DNA of 64,000 nt from Acetobacteraceae bacterium (GCA_030041375.1 JASHOA010000017.1:1-64000); one strand, 5' to 3'. Positions 37,227 through 47,306 are shown, numbered from the stretch's first letter. A program made the numbers and translations. The notes: generated from the sequence alone by a model not told the origin.

Positions 37227-38474
37227 TCCCTGGTGGCTGCTGAGGAAATCCACCTGCCAGCGCATCTCGCCGATCGCCAGCGGGAAGCTTCCGGCCGGCC
37301 CAGGCGAGAGCGTCGCGTCCGGTGCGCAGCCGGTCAGCAGCGCCTGCACGGGTCCGGAAGCCCGCATGGAAAACCCGGCCTTCCACAAGAGGCTCACCAG
37401 CCCCTTGCCGCTCTTCAGCGCGACCGCCCGCTCGAGCACCTCGAGCGGCACCCGCGCGGCGACCGCGAGCCGCGCAGCGACCAGCTCCGGATTGCCCAGT
37501 CGGACGGCATCCAGAAGCGCCCTTTCGTCAAGTGCGCCGTGCGCCGCGAGCGCTTCTGCCTCGGCCACATAAGAGCCGGTGCCGGCCGGCTCGGCGGCGG
37601 GTTTCCTGCTCGGGCTCTCGGCCAGGCGGCGCCCCAACTCGGCCGCCAGCGCCGCCGGAAGATCGGCCCGGCGCGCCAGCACGCCGATGAGTTCGGTGCG
37701 CACGATCGCCGCCAGCGCGCGCATCGCCGATTCGGAAAGCCGCGGCCGACGCACCAGCGGTGCGTGCCACTCCTCCTGCTGCGCGGCGCGGGCAATCAGC
37801 CCGTCAAGCGTCGCTTCGCGGATCGCCGCCGACGCATTGCCGAGCAGAAGCCGGATCGCCGCGACATCCGCCGTCGCCGCGACCGCGTCGCTCACCGCCT
37901 CGGGCAGGTGCGGCCGGCAGGCCACCGCCTGCACCGTCGCGGGGCCGGGCGCGCAATCGATCAGCGCCAGCAAGTCCGCCGTGGTCAGCAGGGGCGAGAG
38001 GCGAATCACCGGATCGAGGACATTGACCGCGGTGTCGCGGGCCAGCCTGAGAATCATTTCCCGCGGCGCTTCGGGCATGCCGGCAACCGTCTCGGCAATC
38101 ACGGCGCGCACCCGCTCGGCCTCGTCTTCGACCATCACGGTGAGCGTTGCCAGCGCGTGGTCGCGCAGCTCTGCCTGCTCGGCAGCAGCAAGTCCGGGCA
38201 GCAAGGTTGCGATCCGGCCCGCCAGCAGCGCGCGCACCCGCTCGTCCTGATCGACCGAGAGCAGCCGGTCTGCCGAGATCGGGCTCGCCTTGTTCATCGC
38301 CACCGCCGCCCGAACGGTAATGGAGGGATCGCGGGCCAGAAATGTCAGCACTTCGGGTTCCGTCGCCCGCGAGGCCAGCCGAACCCGATTGGCTTCGTCA
38401 GCGACGCCGATCGCACCGAGGGCGCTCCCGCGCGCGCCGATTGCTCCCGCCTCCAGCGTTCGCACCTCACTCAT
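37224..38474 (-). CDS. DUF2336 (HEAT-like) protein
   Basis: 416 residues of alpha-helical repeats: blocks such as RDPSITVRAAVAMN and DEDERVRALLAGRIA-like helices recur every 35-40 residues in the first 250 residues. DUF2336 proteins are alphaproteobacterial and of unknown biochemical role, often near signalling genes. Here the stop overlaps the tandem repeat (TAG within the last unit), and its start overlaps the diguanylate cyclase stop by 4 nt, so it may act with that enzyme. Confidence 0.8.
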   Translation of the reverse strand: MSEVRTLEAGAIGARGSALGAIGVADEANRVRLASRATEPEVLTFLARDPSITVRAAVAMNKASPISADRLLSVDQDERVRALLAGRIATLLPGLAAAEQAELRDHALATLTVMVEDEAERVRAVIAETVAGMPEAPREMILRLARDTAVNVLDPVIRLSPLLTTADLLALIDCAPGPATVQAVACRPHLPEAVSDAVAATADVAAIRLLLGNASAAIREATLDGLIARAAQQEEWHAPLVRRPRLSESAMRALAAIVRTELIGVLARRADLPAALAAELGRRLAESPSRKPAAEPAGTGSYVAEAEALAAHGALDERALLDAVRLGNPELVAARLAVAARVPLEVLERAVALKSGKGLVSLLWKAGFSMRASGPVQALLTGCAPDATLSPGPAGSFPLAIGEMRWQVDFLSSHQG

Positions 38475-39934
38475 TGCGAGCGCCCTCCTTCTCGCGCCGC
38501 CGCCGGGCCGTCACCGGGAGGCCGCCGATGCGCCACCCGCCAATGGTTCCGCCCGCCACGCTTGACCGCGTACATCGCTGCGTCCGCTCGCCGCATCAGT
38601 TCCTGCACGCTCTCGTTCGAATCCGAATCCCGGGCCGCGATGCCGATGGAGACAGTGGGTTGGATCCCGCTTCCCACGGAGATCGGCCCCAGCCGCTCCG
38701 GAATCGCCCAGCGAACCTGCTCGGCCCGCTCGGCCGCCGCCAGATGGTCGGCGCCGTCCAGCCAGAGCGCAAACTCGTCTCCGCCAAGCCGGGCGATCAG
38801 GTCGGTCGGCCGCACGATTTCACGCAGCAGGGCTGCGGTAATCAAGAGCGCGGCATCGCCGACTTCGTGGCCCAGGGCGTCGTTCAGTGCCTTGAAACAA
38901 TCGAGATCGGCGAACATCAGTGTCCCGGGCAATCCCTCGTAGTCGAGTCGCTCGACGCGCCGCGCCAGTTCGTCGAGGAAAGCGCGACGGTTGAGCAGGC
39001 CGGTCAGCGGGTCCGTTTGCGCCTGGCGTGACATTTCGCTCTGCGCCGCGACGTGCTCCAGCACGACGCGCACGACACCCCCGGCGGAAGCGGCAAGCTG
39101 ATGATCGTCGGTATCCCAGGGACGCGAGCCGGGCGTGCGCCACAAAATGAAGCCGGTCCGCCCACCGAAGCGCGTGGCGGCGAGCATCGCCATCAGCATC
39201 CGCCCATCAGGTCCGGTGGTGGAGACAGGTGTGGCGCCCGCCCGCGCCAGCATCTCCGCCGCCGCATCTTTGATCGCCGCCGTTCCGCCACCGGCCTGAT
39301 GCAGCACGACCAGGTCGGGCGGGTTCGAATCCGGGGCTTCGCCCTTCAGGTCAAGCACGGCAACCCCTTCCGCCCCCATCGCCTGCATCAGCGATTCCAG
39401 CACCGCCCGCATCATCTGCGGTGCCAGTACCTCCCGGCGCATCTCCCAGAGAATGTGATCGAGCAGTGCGCCGCGCCGAAGCGCTGACGCCGTGGCCTGC
39501 TCCTTGCCATCCTGCTCGGTGACGTCGCTCGCAACCCCGCGTGCGCCGGCCACCCGCCCGCTTTCGTCGAGCATCGGCGTGGTGCTGAAAGCCAGGCAGG
39601 CCAGCGTTCCATCCGCGCGGCGCACCCAGGCGCGGCGGCGCCGACAGGTTGCAATCGGGCGGAAGGGGTTGAAATTCTCCGCCGGCCTTTCGGCCGCCAG
39701 CACCAATTCTGCCGCTTGCCCGAGCAGCGTGCCGGCGGGCCAGCCCAGCACGGTATCCGGCGAGAGAAAGGTAAACCGCCCGCATTCATCGATTTCGAAA
39801 GCGATGTCGGCAGCCAGGTGCACGAGGTCGCGCCAGCGCTGCCGGCTGTCCAGCAAGGCATCGCACAGCGGCCCGTTGCCAGGTGCCAGAAATCGCCCCG
39901 CCGCACTCGGGCCGGTCGCATCGGTGTCAGCCAT
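38471..39934 (-). CDS. PAS-containing diguanylate cyclase
   Basis: 487 residues. An N-terminal PAS domain ([18 protein letters not shown]) is followed by a GAF-like middle and a GGDEF domain with the active site GGDEF at 384-388. No EAL domain follows, so it should make cyclic di-GMP. An allosteric I-site RxxD five residues upstream of GGDEF appears as [17 protein letters not shown] at 39934 has GGAGG at good spacing; longer forms run into dapD's upstream region. Coupled to the DUF2336 gene. Confidence 0.92.
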   Translation of the reverse strand: MADTDATGPSAAGRFLAPGNGPLCDALLDSRQRWRDLVHLAADIAFEIDECGRFTFLSPDTVLGWPAGTLLGQAAELVLAAERPAENFNPFRPIATCRRRRAWVRRADGTLACLAFSTTPMLDESGRVAGARGVASDVTEQDGKEQATASALRRGALLDHILWEMRREVLAPQMMRAVLESLMQAMGAEGVAVLDLKGEAPDSNPPDLVVLHQAGGGTAAIKDAAAEMLARAGATPVSTTGPDGRMLMAMLAATRFGGRTGFILWRTPGSRPWDTDDHQLAASAGGVVRVVLEHVAAQSEMSRQAQTDPLTGLLNRRAFLDELARRVERLDYEGLPGTLMFADLDCFKALNDALGHEVGDAALLITAALLREIVRPTDLIARLGGDEFALWLDGADHLAAAERAEQVRWAIPERLGPISVGSGIQPTVSIGIAARDSDSNESVQELMRRADAAMYAVKRGGRNHWRVAHRRPPGDGPAAAREGGRSQ

Positions 39935-40136
39935 CTTCCGCCTCCACGAACGGCGGATCTCAACGCCGTCAGGTAAAGATGGCGATAACGGCATCTCCGC
40001 CCCGGCCGGCCGCATGGAGCCTGGAGCCTCGTTGACAGGCCGAGCCTCGGCCACGCATGGTCCGCCCGCCATCCGCCCGGCCATTCCTCGCCCGCGCGCA
40101 GGGCGGGCGGCAGCATCGCGGCGGGAGTGGAACGGC

Positions 40137-40976
40137 ATGCAGGAGCAGGCGCTCCGCGCCGAGATCGAGGCGCTCTGGGACATTCGCGAGACTCTCTCCC
40201 CCCGCTCCGGCAGCGAGGTGCGGGCCAGCGTCGGCGCTGCCCTCGGCGCCCTCGATGCCGGCAAACTGCGCGTTGCCACACCGGGCGCCAACGGGTGGAT
40301 CGTGCACGAATGGCTGAAGAAGGCGGTGCTGCTCTCCTTCCGCCTCACCGACTCGACCCCACTTCCCGGCGCCGGCGGCGCCCCGGTCTACGACAAGGTA
40401 GCGATGAAATTCGCCGACTGGGGCGCCAACCGCTTTGCCGAGTCGGGCTTCCGCGCCGTCCCGGGCGCGGTGGTCCGCCATTCCGCCTATATCGCGCCCG
40501 GCTCAGTGCTGATGCCCTGCTTCGTCAATGTCGGCGCCTATGTCGGGAGCGGCACCATGATCGACACCTGGGCGACGGTTGGAAGCTGCGCCCAGGTCGG
40601 CGCGAACTGCCATATCAGCGGCGGCGTCGGGCTCGGCGGCGTGCTCGAACCCTTGCAGGCAAGCCCGGTCATTATCGAGGATGACTGCTTCATCGGTGCC
40701 CGCTCCGAGGTCGCGGAAGGCGTCGTGGTTGAGCGTGGCAGCGTGCTCGCGATGGGCGTTTTTCTCGGTGCCTCGACCCGCATCGTCGATCGCGAGAGCG
40801 GCGAAACCTTCCTCGGCCGTGTGCCCGCCTTCTCGGTGGTGGTGCCAGGCAGCCTGCCCGGCCGCCCGCTTGCCGACGGCCGGCCCGGCCCCAACCTCGC
40901 CTGCGCGGTGATCGTCAAGCGGGTGGATGCAAAGACGCGGGCCAAGACTTCGATCAACGAGCTTCTGCGCGCGTGA
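40137..40976 (+). CDS. dapD: Tetrahydrodipicolinate N-succinyltransferase
   Basis: 279 residues. A left-handed beta-helix with hexapeptide repeats ([40 protein letters not shown]) follows the N-terminal helices. It succinylates tetrahydrodipicolinate in the DAP/lysine pathway. GGGAGTGG lies upstream of the ATG. Overlaps dapE by GTGA; the two successive steps are thus encoded together. Confidence 0.95.
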   Translation: MQEQALRAEIEALWDIRETLSPRSGSEVRASVGAALGALDAGKLRVATPGANGWIVHEWLKKAVLLSFRLTDSTPLPGAGGAPVYDKVAMKFADWGANRFAESGFRAVPGAVVRHSAYIAPGSVLMPCFVNVGAYVGSGTMIDTWATVGSCAQVGANCHISGGVGLGGVLEPLQASPVIIEDDCFIGARSEVAEGVVVERGSVLAMGVFLGASTRIVDRESGETFLGRVPAFSVVVPGSLPGRPLADGRPGPNLACAVIVKRVDAKTRAKTSINELLRA

Positions 40977-42094
40977 ACGGGACTGATCCGCTCTCTCTCG
41001 CCCGGGCGCTGATCCGCTGCCCGTCGGTGACCCCCGAGGACGCGGGTGCGCAGGATGTGCTGGCCATGGCGCTTGGCGCGCTCGGCTTCCGCGTCTTTCC
41101 CCTCACCTTCGGCGCCATCCGCAATACCTACGCGCGCCTCGGCGATGCCCCGCCTCTGTTCTGCTTCGCCGGCCACACCGACGTGGTGCCGCCGGGCGCG
41201 GCAGCCTGGAGCGTCGATCCGTTCGGGGCCGAAATCCGCAACGGCTGCCTCTATGGGCGGGGTGCCTCAGACATGAAAGGCGCGATTGCCGCCTTCGTTG
41301 CCGCCGCCGCTCTCCATCGCGCCGTGAACCGAAAGGGCTCGATTTCCCTTCTCATCACCGGAGACGAGGAGGGCGCCGCCCAGGATGGGACCGCGAAGGT
41401 GCTCGAATGGATGGCGGAAAACGGAGAAAGGCCTGATTTCTGCCTTGTCGGCGAACCGACCAACCCGCAGCGCCTCGGCGAGGTGATCAAGATCGGCCGC
41501 CGCGGCAGCCTGAATGCGACCATCACCGTGCACGGACGGCAGGGCCACGTCGCCTATCCGGCGCTGGCCGACAACCCCGTGCATCGCCTGCTCGGAGCCC
41601 TCGCCTCCCTGATCGCCGCCCCACTCGATGCCGGAAGCGCCTGGTTCGAGCCCTCCTCGTTGCAGATCACCAGCATCGATGTCGGCAACCGGGCGAGCAA
41701 TGTCATTCCGGCAACCGCCCGCGCCGCGCTCAATATCCGCTTCAATGATCTGCATCACGGCGAGGATCTCGCGGCCTGGCTCAAAGCCGCGACAGGGCGC
41801 CATGCCGATTCCGCCGAACTCACCATCGCGATCGGCGGCGAGGCCTTCCTGACCGAACCCGGCCCGGACATCGCGAAGCTCGCCGCTGCGATCGAGGCCG
41901 CAACCGGCATCGCTCCGCGCCTCGAGACCGGCGGCGGCACCTCGGATGCCCGGTTCATCAAGGGCCTCTGCCCGGTTGCCGAGTTCGGCCTCGTCGGCGC
42001 CAGCATGCACCAGGCGGATGAGCACGTGCCACTCGGCGAGCTTGCGGCGCTCCGCGATATCTACCGCGCCGTCCTCGGTGCCTTTCTCGGATGA
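40973..42094 (+). CDS. dapE: Succinyl-diaminopimelate desuccinylase
   Basis: 373 residues, GTG start. M20 metallopeptidase with zinc-site segments [34 protein letters not shown] and, at the end, HQADEHV. It removes succinate from N-succinyl-L,L-DAP. Coupled to dapD upstream and to the membrane-protein gene downstream. Confidence 0.95.
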   Translation: MNGTDPLSLARALIRCPSVTPEDAGAQDVLAMALGALGFRVFPLTFGAIRNTYARLGDAPPLFCFAGHTDVVPPGAAAWSVDPFGAEIRNGCLYGRGASDMKGAIAAFVAAAALHRAVNRKGSISLLITGDEEGAAQDGTAKVLEWMAENGERPDFCLVGEPTNPQRLGEVIKIGRRGSLNATITVHGRQGHVAYPALADNPVHRLLGALASLIAAPLDAGSAWFEPSSLQITSIDVGNRASNVIPATARAALNIRFNDLHHGEDLAAWLKAATGRHADSAELTIAIGGEAFLTEPGPDIAKLAAAIEAATGIAPRLETGGGTSDARFIKGLCPVAEFGLVGASMHQADEHVPLGELAALRDIYRAVLGAFLG

Positions 42095-42663
42095 GCGGGT
42101 ATCGCCAGCGCCGCGAGCCGCCGGCGATCCTGACCGGCCTCATTCTGCTGGCGCGCGGGCGGGCGGAGGGTTTCGCGCATTTCGGCAGTTCGCCACAGGC
42201 GTTTCTCGCCAGTCTTGCGCCATTGGTTGCGTTTCCCCTGGTCGGCGGCGTCCTGGTTGCGCTTGGCGGCCATCCCGCCGAAGGCATCGTGAGCTTCCTT
42301 GAAACGATGTGCGTGCTGCTGGCGCAGCCGGTGATCTCCGAAGCGCTGGCGGAACGATGGGGGCGGGGCGAGCAATGGCTGCGCTATGCCACCGCCTTCA
42401 ACTGGTGCCAGTGGCTGATTCCGCTGCTGGCCGGTGTTCTGGTGGTGCTGGGCGGAGTTTTGCTGAGCTTTGGCATGCCGCCCGACTGGGCGGCACCGCT
42501 GCTGCTCACGGGCATCGTCGGCTATGCGCTCTGGCTGCAGTGGTTTCTGGCACGGCGCGGTCTCGATATCTCCGCGCTGCGTGCGGTCGCGCTGGTGGTG
42601 CTGGTCAATCTCGGCACCGCCGTCCTGCTGCTGTTCCCGCGCCTTCTCGCCTCTCTCGGCTAG
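42091..42663 (+). CDS. Membrane protein of unknown function in the dap operon
   Basis: 190 residues with five to six hydrophobic segments, short hydrophilic N terminus ([14 protein letters not shown]). ATGA overlap with dapE. Its TAG stop is contained in the CTAG flank of the following repeat. No domain can be named with confidence; the layout resembles Yip1-type small membrane proteins in this operon position. Confidence 0.7.
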   Translation: MSGYRQRREPPAILTGLILLARGRAEGFAHFGSSPQAFLASLAPLVAFPLVGGVLVALGGHPAEGIVSFLETMCVLLAQPVISEALAERWGRGEQWLRYATAFNWCQWLIPLLAGVLVVLGGVLLSFGMPPDWAAPLLLTGIVGYALWLQWFLARRGLDISALRAVALVVLVNLGTAVLLLFPRLLASLG

Positions 42664-42823
42664 TACCCACTTTTGTCGATGAGTGATTCATCCTCACCCC
42701 TACCCCTCACCGGGACCTCAGCAAAGTCCTGGGACTTTGCTGGGAGCCCGGCCCAAAGGGAGAGGGGAATGATGCGAATGGCGCGGGGGATATGTGTCAC
42801 TCAAGTTTGATTCGGGGTACTAG
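42660..42823. repeat. Repeat family 2, copy B, between CTAG tetranucleotides
   Basis: 156 bp (42664-42819) starting TACCC and ending GGGGTA, bounded by CTAG on both sides (42660-42663, 42820-42823). The right 70 bp match 255-326 almost exactly. An internal palindrome CAGCAAAGTCC...GGACTTTGCTG is not in copy A. The right CTAG is shared with a copy of the hairpin element, so the two lie head to tail. Confidence 0.75.
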
Positions 42824-42887
42824 GATGTTTATTCGAGCCCGCGATTCACGCCCTCCGACGTTTCCGCCGCGGGCGATCACGGGCTAG
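42820..42887. repeat. Double-hairpin element, copy 6 (second hairpin only)
   Basis: After GATG, the TTTATTCGAGCCCGCGATTC unit runs to GATCACGGGC and is bounded by CTAG at 42820-42823 and 42884-42887. The first hairpin is absent. The right CTAG provides the TAG stop of truA on the opposite strand. Confidence 0.85.
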
Positions 42888-43651
42888 ATCGAAGGCGGCG
42901 CGAAAGGATCGCGCGCATAACGCACTTCGAGCAGCGTCAGTCCTGCCGCCGGCGCCGTCGGGCCGGCGAGCCGCCGATCGGCGGCAGCCAGCACGGCGGC
43001 CATGCGCCCCGGCTCCCAGCGCCCTTCGCCGACAAGCTTGAGAGAGCCCGCCATATTGCGCACCTGGTGATAGAGAAAGCTCTTCGCCGCAGCGGTGATC
43101 TCGATGGTCTCCTCGGCCCGGGTCACGGTGAGCGAATCGAGGGTGCGGAGCGCGCTCTTCGCCTGGCAGCCGGCGGCGCGGAAGGAAGAGAAGTCGTGCC
43201 GGCCAAGCAGTGGCCGCGCTGCCTCGGCCATTGCCATCGCATCGAGCTTCTGCGGCACGTGCCAGACCCGCCCGGCAGCGAGCGCCGGCGGCGCCGGCCG
43301 GTTCAGGATCACGTAGCGGTAGGTGCGCCGGACGGCCGAAAAACGCGGACTCCAGCCGGGCGGCGCCGAGGCCGCGCGCAGCACCGAAACCGGATGCGGT
43401 CGGAGATGATAGTTGAGCGCCGCAGCAAGCTGCTCCGCCGGAAACGCCGCCGCGAGTTCCAGCGCCACCACCTGCCCTGCCGCATGCACTCCTGCATCCG
43501 TGCGCCCGGCGACCGTCGTCGCAGCCGCACCGCGCTTCAGCTTCCCGGCCGCCTCCTCCAGCACCTCCTGGATCGAGATTCCGCCCACCTGCCGCTGCCA
43601 ACCGCGGAACGGAGTGCCCTCATATTCGAGCAGCAACGCATAGAAGGGCAT
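42884..43651 (-). CDS. truA: tRNA pseudouridine(38-40) synthase
   Basis: 255 residues. Catalytic Asp52 lies in VAGRTDAGVHA; FRGWQRQ near the start and FLYHQVRNMAGSL near the end are typical. It converts U38-U40 in the anticodon arm. ATG 43651 overlaps the fmt stop (TGATG). Its TAG stop belongs to the CTAG tetranucleotide at the repeat edge, so an insertion may have set the exact C terminus. Confidence 0.95.
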   Translation of the reverse strand: MPFYALLLEYEGTPFRGWQRQVGGISIQEVLEEAAGKLKRGAAATTVAGRTDAGVHAAGQVVALELAAAFPAEQLAAALNYHLRPHPVSVLRAASAPPGWSPRFSAVRRTYRYVILNRPAPPALAAGRVWHVPQKLDAMAMAEAARPLLGRHDFSSFRAAGCQAKSALRTLDSLTVTRAEETIEITAAAKSFLYHQVRNMAGSLKLVGEGRWEPGRMAAVLAAADRRLAGPTAPAAGLTLLEVRYARDPFAPPSI

Positions 43652-44556
43652 CAGGTCAGCCGGCTGCCGGGAGCCAGGCGGTGTCCGCGCAGGAAGGCAG
43701 CGCCATCCATCCTCGCCCTGCCGGCCGGTTGCACGGAGAGCAAGCGGAGCGCCCCCTCTCCGCATGCCACCGTGAACTGCGCATCGAGGAGAACCCCGGC
43801 CGGTCCGGCCTCCGCTGCAACCTCGGCCTTCAGAACCTTCAGGCGTGTATCGCCCATCTCGCAGAAGCTGCCGGGCCAGGGGTCGAACGCGCGGACCTGC
43901 CGCGCCAGCGCCACCGCCGGGAGGCTCCAGTTCAGCTTCCCGTCGGCACGCGAAAGCCGCGGCGCATAGGTGACGCCATCGGCGGATTGCGGCCGGGCAG
44001 GTGGTTTTTCCTCGAGGGCGCGCACGATCAGCCGTGCTCCCACCTTGCCGAGAACCGCTGTCAGCGCGCCGCAGGTACCGTCGGGCGGAATCGACAATGC
44101 CTCCTGCAAGAGGATCGGCCCGGTATCGAGCCCTTCGTCCATCTGCATGATCGTGATGCCCGTCTCCGCGTCACCGGCCAGGATCGCTGCCGCCACCGGC
44201 GCAGCACCGCGCCAGCGCGGCAGCAGGCTGGCATGGATATTGAGGCATCCACGCTGCGGCGCATTCAGAATTTCGGGCGGCAGGATCAGCCCGTAGGCCG
44301 CGATCACCGCCGCATCGAGATCGAGGGCGGCAAAGCGCCCCCACTCCTCCCGGTTTCCCTTCAGGCGCGCCGGCGTTGCCAGCTTCAGTCCTCGCGCCAG
44401 CGCGCGCTCGGCCACTGGTGGCGGCCTGAGCCGCACTCCACGGCCCGCCGGCCGCGGCGGCTGCGTATAGACCATGGCGATGTCGTGGCCGGCCGCAAGC
44501 AGGGTATCGAGTGCAGGAACGGCGAATTCGGGGCTGCCCATGAAGGCAAGCCTCAT
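43651..44556 (-). CDS. fmt: Methionyl-tRNA formyltransferase
   Basis: 301 residues. MRLAFMGSPEFAVPAL start, SLLPRWRGAAPV for formyl-THF and the catalytic region, and the C-terminal OB domain are all present. It formylates initiator tRNA; its partner def is immediately upstream with ATGA overlap. Confidence 0.96.
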   Translation of the reverse strand: MRLAFMGSPEFAVPALDTLLAAGHDIAMVYTQPPRPAGRGVRLRPPPVAERALARGLKLATPARLKGNREEWGRFAALDLDAAVIAAYGLILPPEILNAPQRGCLNIHASLLPRWRGAAPVAAAILAGDAETGITIMQMDEGLDTGPILLQEALSIPPDGTCGALTAVLGKVGARLIVRALEEKPPARPQSADGVTYAPRLSRADGKLNWSLPAVALARQVRAFDPWPGSFCEMGDTRLKVLKAEVAAEAGPAGVLLDAQFTVACGEGALRLLSVQPAGRARMDGAAFLRGHRLAPGSRLT

Positions 44557-45101
44557 GCGGGCTGGGTTTCCTTCTGGCGGCGTTCCTTGGCCAGTCGGCG
44601 CAGGATGATGTTCCGCTTCAGGGCCGAGAGATGATCAATGAAGAGCACCCCGTTCAGGTGGTCGATCTCGTGCTGCAGGCAGGCTGCAAGCAGTCCTTCC
44701 GCCTCGATCCGGCGCTCTTCGCCCTCGAGGTCCTGGTAGCCGACCGTCACCTGCGCCGGGCGCGTGACCTCGGCGTACTGGCCGGGCAGCGAAAGGCATC
44801 CCTCCTCGCGGGTTACAAGCTCGCTGCTGGTGGCGACGACCTTCGGGTTGATGAGGACGAGCGGCGCCGGCTTCTCGTTCGGCATCAGGTCGATCACCGT
44901 CACGGCAAGGCCCACGCCCACCTGCGGTGCCGCCAGCCCGATGCCCGGCGCGTGGTACATGGTTGCGAACAGGTGCGGGACGAGCGCCGCCACCTTCGCC
45001 CGATCCTCCGGCCCCACCCGCCGCGCCTTCGTCTTCAGGATGCGCGCCGGAGCCAGGACGATCGGCATGATTTTCCCGTTTGCTCCGCTCATGCGGCGCA
45101 T
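44553..45101 (-). CDS. def: Peptide deformylase
   Basis: 182 residues from 45101 (AGGGG about 9 nt upstream; 45092 and 45068 are in-frame alternatives). The three family motifs are visible: GIGLAAPQ (53-60), EGCLS (100-104) and HEIDH (144-148). Removes the formyl group from nascent proteins; forms an operon def-fmt-truA. Confidence 0.95.
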   Translation of the reverse strand: MRRMSGANGKIMPIVLAPARILKTKARRVGPEDRAKVAALVPHLFATMYHAPGIGLAAPQVGVGLAVTVIDLMPNEKPAPLVLINPKVVATSSELVTREEGCLSLPGQYAEVTRPAQVTVGYQDLEGEERRIEAEGLLAACLQHEIDHLNGVLFIDHLSALKRNIILRRLAKERRQKETQPA

Positions 45102-45232
45102 GTAGCGGTGCCCCTCTGCCCAATCAATCGGCGGCCCTTGCAAGCCCGCCCGGGGCTGCCAACATTTCGCTCGACGGGGTGCCAGGATGGGCCCCGGCGG
45201 ATGCTTCGCTCACAGGAGGGGGCCCGGAAGAG

Positions 45233-45691
45233 ATGACCACCCGGCTGTTCGGCTCGCCTTTATTCCTCGGATTCGATCACCTCGAGCAGATGCTCGAGCG
45301 TGCCTCGAAAACCGCGAGCGATGGCTATCCGCCCTACAATATCGAGCAGACCGGTTCGAACGCGCTCAGGATCACGCTCGCTGTGGCCGGCTTCAGCATG
45401 GAAGAGCTGCAGATCACGGAAGAGGAAAATCAGCTCGTCATCCGCGGCCGCCAGTCGGAAGAGGCGGCCGGCCGGGTTTTCCTGCATCGCGGCATCGCCG
45501 CGCGGCAGTTCCAGCGCGCCTTCGTGCTTGCGGAAGGGATCACGGTGAAGAGCGCCTGGCTCGACAACGGACTCCTGCATATCGACCTGGTGCGGCCGGA
45601 AGCCGAGGCGCGGGTGCGGACAATTCGAATCGGGCGGAAGATCGAAGATGCGCAGCCTGGCGTGCTCGAAGGGGCGCCGGACCGCGGCTGA
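45233..45691 (+). CDS. Small heat shock protein (Hsp20/IbpA)
   Basis: 152 residues. An alpha-crystallin domain covers YPPYNIEQTGSNALRITLAV to about LLHIDLVRPE, and the C-terminal tail carries an IxI-like motif (IRIG). ATP-independent holdase chaperone. AGGAGG lies upstream. A DUF1150 gene follows after 12 nt, a pairing typical for alphaproteobacteria. Confidence 0.92.
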   Translation: MTTRLFGSPLFLGFDHLEQMLERASKTASDGYPPYNIEQTGSNALRITLAVAGFSMEELQITEEENQLVIRGRQSEEAAGRVFLHRGIAARQFQRAFVLAEGITVKSAWLDNGLLHIDLVRPEAEARVRTIRIGRKIEDAQPGVLEGAPDRG

Positions 45692-45703
45692 GGAGAAAGA
45701 ACG

Positions 45704-45964
45704 ATGGACACGAGCAGCAGCAGAGAGACGAGAGAAGAGAACGGTGCGGCCCCGGTCAGCGTCGATATCCGCCATCTTACCGAGGGGCAGTTGGCCGCGC
45801 TGGGCGTGACGCAGCTTGCCTACGTCAAGCCGGTGGTGATCAACGGGGCGAAGGCGTTTGCGATCCATGCCGCGGATGGCTCGCCGATGGGCGTCGCGGC
45901 AGAGGAGAAAGTCGCGATCGCGGCGATCCGCCAGCACGGGCTGGAACCCGCCCTCGTCCATTAG
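45704..45964 (+). CDS. DUF1150 family protein
   Basis: 86 residues; LTEGQLAALGVTQLAYVKPV is the family's conserved stretch. Role unknown; consistently found next to small heat shock genes in alphaproteobacteria. GGAGAAAG precedes the ATG. Confidence 0.85.
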   Translation: MDTSSSRETREENGAAPVSVDIRHLTEGQLAALGVTQLAYVKPVVINGAKAFAIHAADGSPMGVAAEEKVAIAAIRQHGLEPALVH

Positions 45965-45967
45965 ATT

Positions 45968-46016
45968 CCCTCTGACGGGTCCCATCGCGCCTTGCGCGAT
46001 GGGACCCGTCAGAGGG
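45968..46016. terminator. Perfect 23-bp hairpin between convergent genes
   Basis: CCCTCTGACGGGTCCCATCG... (45968-45990) and its exact complement (45994-46016) are separated by only CTT. It begins 3 bp after the DUF1150 stop and ends 40 bp before the stop of the convergent gene. No T-run follows, so it may terminate both transcripts by structure alone, or be a repeat of its own. Confidence 0.65.
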
Positions 46017-46056
46017 TGGCGCGCACCAGCGCGCCGGATGAGGGGCAGGCCAGCGG

Positions 46057-46986
46057 TCAGAACCCCACGCGGTCGGCGCCTTTCAGTTTCAGCCTCTCCC
46101 GTGCTTCGGCCGGGCTTGCGATCTCGAGGCTGAGTTCCTCCAGGATGCGGCGGATTTTGCTCACCTGCTCGGCGTTCGAGCGGGCAAACTTGCCGCGCCC
46201 GATATAGAGGCTGTCCTCCAGCCCGACGCGCACGTTGCCGCCGAGGATGCCGGCCATCGTGGTGAAGGCCATCTGGTGGCGTCCGGCCGCCAGCACCGAC
46301 CAGACATAGGCGTCGCCGAACAGCCTGTCGGCGGTCTCCTTCATGAAGAGCAGGTTGCGCGGCTCGGCGCCGATACCGCCGAGGATGCCGAAGATCGTCT
46401 GCACGAACAGCGGCGGTTCGACGATCCCGCGCTCCAGGCAATAGGCCAGGTTGTAGAGATGGCCGACGTCGTAGCATTCGAATTCGAAGCGTGTGCCGTG
46501 GCCCTTGCCCATGACCTCGACGATGCGGGCGATGTCGCGGAAGGTGTTGCGGAAGATGTGATCGTCGGTGCGGTCGAGATAGGGTTTTTCCCAGGCGTGC
46601 TTCCAGTGTTTCACGCGATCCCCGGCGCGGGAAATGTTGAAGTTCATGCTGCCCATGTTGAGGCTGCACATTTCCGGCCTGGCGCGCATCGGTGCGGCGA
46701 GCCGGTCGTCCACCGTCATGTTGAGGCCGCCGCCGGTGGTGATGTTCACCACGGCATCGGTCGCTTGCTTGATCACCGGCAGGAAGCGCATGAACACGTC
46801 TGGGTCCGGGGTCGGTTCGCCGGTTTCCGGGTTGCGGGCGTGCAGATGGATGATGGCGGCACCCGCTTCGGCCGCTTCGATGGCAGAGCGGGCGATTTCT
46901 TCAGGTGTCACCGGCAGCGCGTCCGACATGCTCGGCGTATGGATGGCGCCCGTGATCGCGCAGCAGACGATGACTTTTCCCGCCAT
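46057..46986 (-). CDS. Beta-keto acid cleavage enzyme (BKACE, DUF849)
   Basis: 309 residues. Zinc ligands in IIHLHARNPETG, the GGNVRVGLEDSLY segment and VFVQTIFGILGGIG are typical of the 3-keto-5-aminohexanoate cleavage family, which transfers acetyl-CoA to a beta-keto acid. The Asn in GGNVRVGLED replaces a His common at that place. The real substrate cannot be told. No lysine-fermentation genes are nearby. Confidence 0.9.
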   Translation of the reverse strand: MAGKVIVCCAITGAIHTPSMSDALPVTPEEIARSAIEAAEAGAAIIHLHARNPETGEPTPDPDVFMRFLPVIKQATDAVVNITTGGGLNMTVDDRLAAPMRARPEMCSLNMGSMNFNISRAGDRVKHWKHAWEKPYLDRTDDHIFRNTFRDIARIVEVMGKGHGTRFEFECYDVGHLYNLAYCLERGIVEPPLFVQTIFGILGGIGAEPRNLLFMKETADRLFGDAYVWSVLAAGRHQMAFTTMAGILGGNVRVGLEDSLYIGRGKFARSNAEQVSKIRRILEELSLEIASPAEARERLKLKGADRVGF

Positions 46987-47082
46987 GGCCGTTTCTCCCT
47001 CGACCCGCCCACTCTGCCCGAGCGAGCCGCTTTCGGCCAGCCCGGCTGACGGCCGGCTTCTCCCCGGCTATAACGGCCGAAC

Positions 47083-47156
47083 GTCCCCGTAGCTCAGCCG
47101 GATAGAGCACAGGATTCCTAATCCTGGGGCCGTGGGTTCGAATCCCGCCGGGGACA
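47083..47156 (+). tRNA. tRNA-Arg (anticodon CCU)
   Basis: The acceptor stem pairs GTCCCCG with CGGGGAC, the D arm is GCTC...GAGC, the anticodon arm CAGGA-TTCCTAA-TCCTG gives anticodon CCU (reads AGG), and the T arm is GTGGG-TTCGAAT-CCCGC. The discriminator is A; CCA is not encoded. tRNA-Arg(CCU) genes are frequent integration sites, and an AT-richer accessory segment follows directly. Confidence 0.95.
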
Positions 47157-47284
47157 TGCCCGCCAAGTTGGCGGCAAAATGCAAGGTAATATCAGGTGAT
47201 TTTTCGAGCCGGTAGCAGACTGATACCCCCGCTGATACCCCGAGGTATCGGCCGCCGTCCGCGGGGCGCTGTCCGCAAAGAGAA

Positions 47285-47306
47285 GGGGCACCGCTCCCGG
47301 TGCCCC
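47285..47306. terminator. Hairpin GGGGCACCG / CGGTGCCCC
   Basis: A perfect 9-bp stem with a CTCC loop, about 130 bp after the tRNA. No T-tract follows on the + strand. Possible terminator of the tRNA transcript. Confidence 0.45.
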
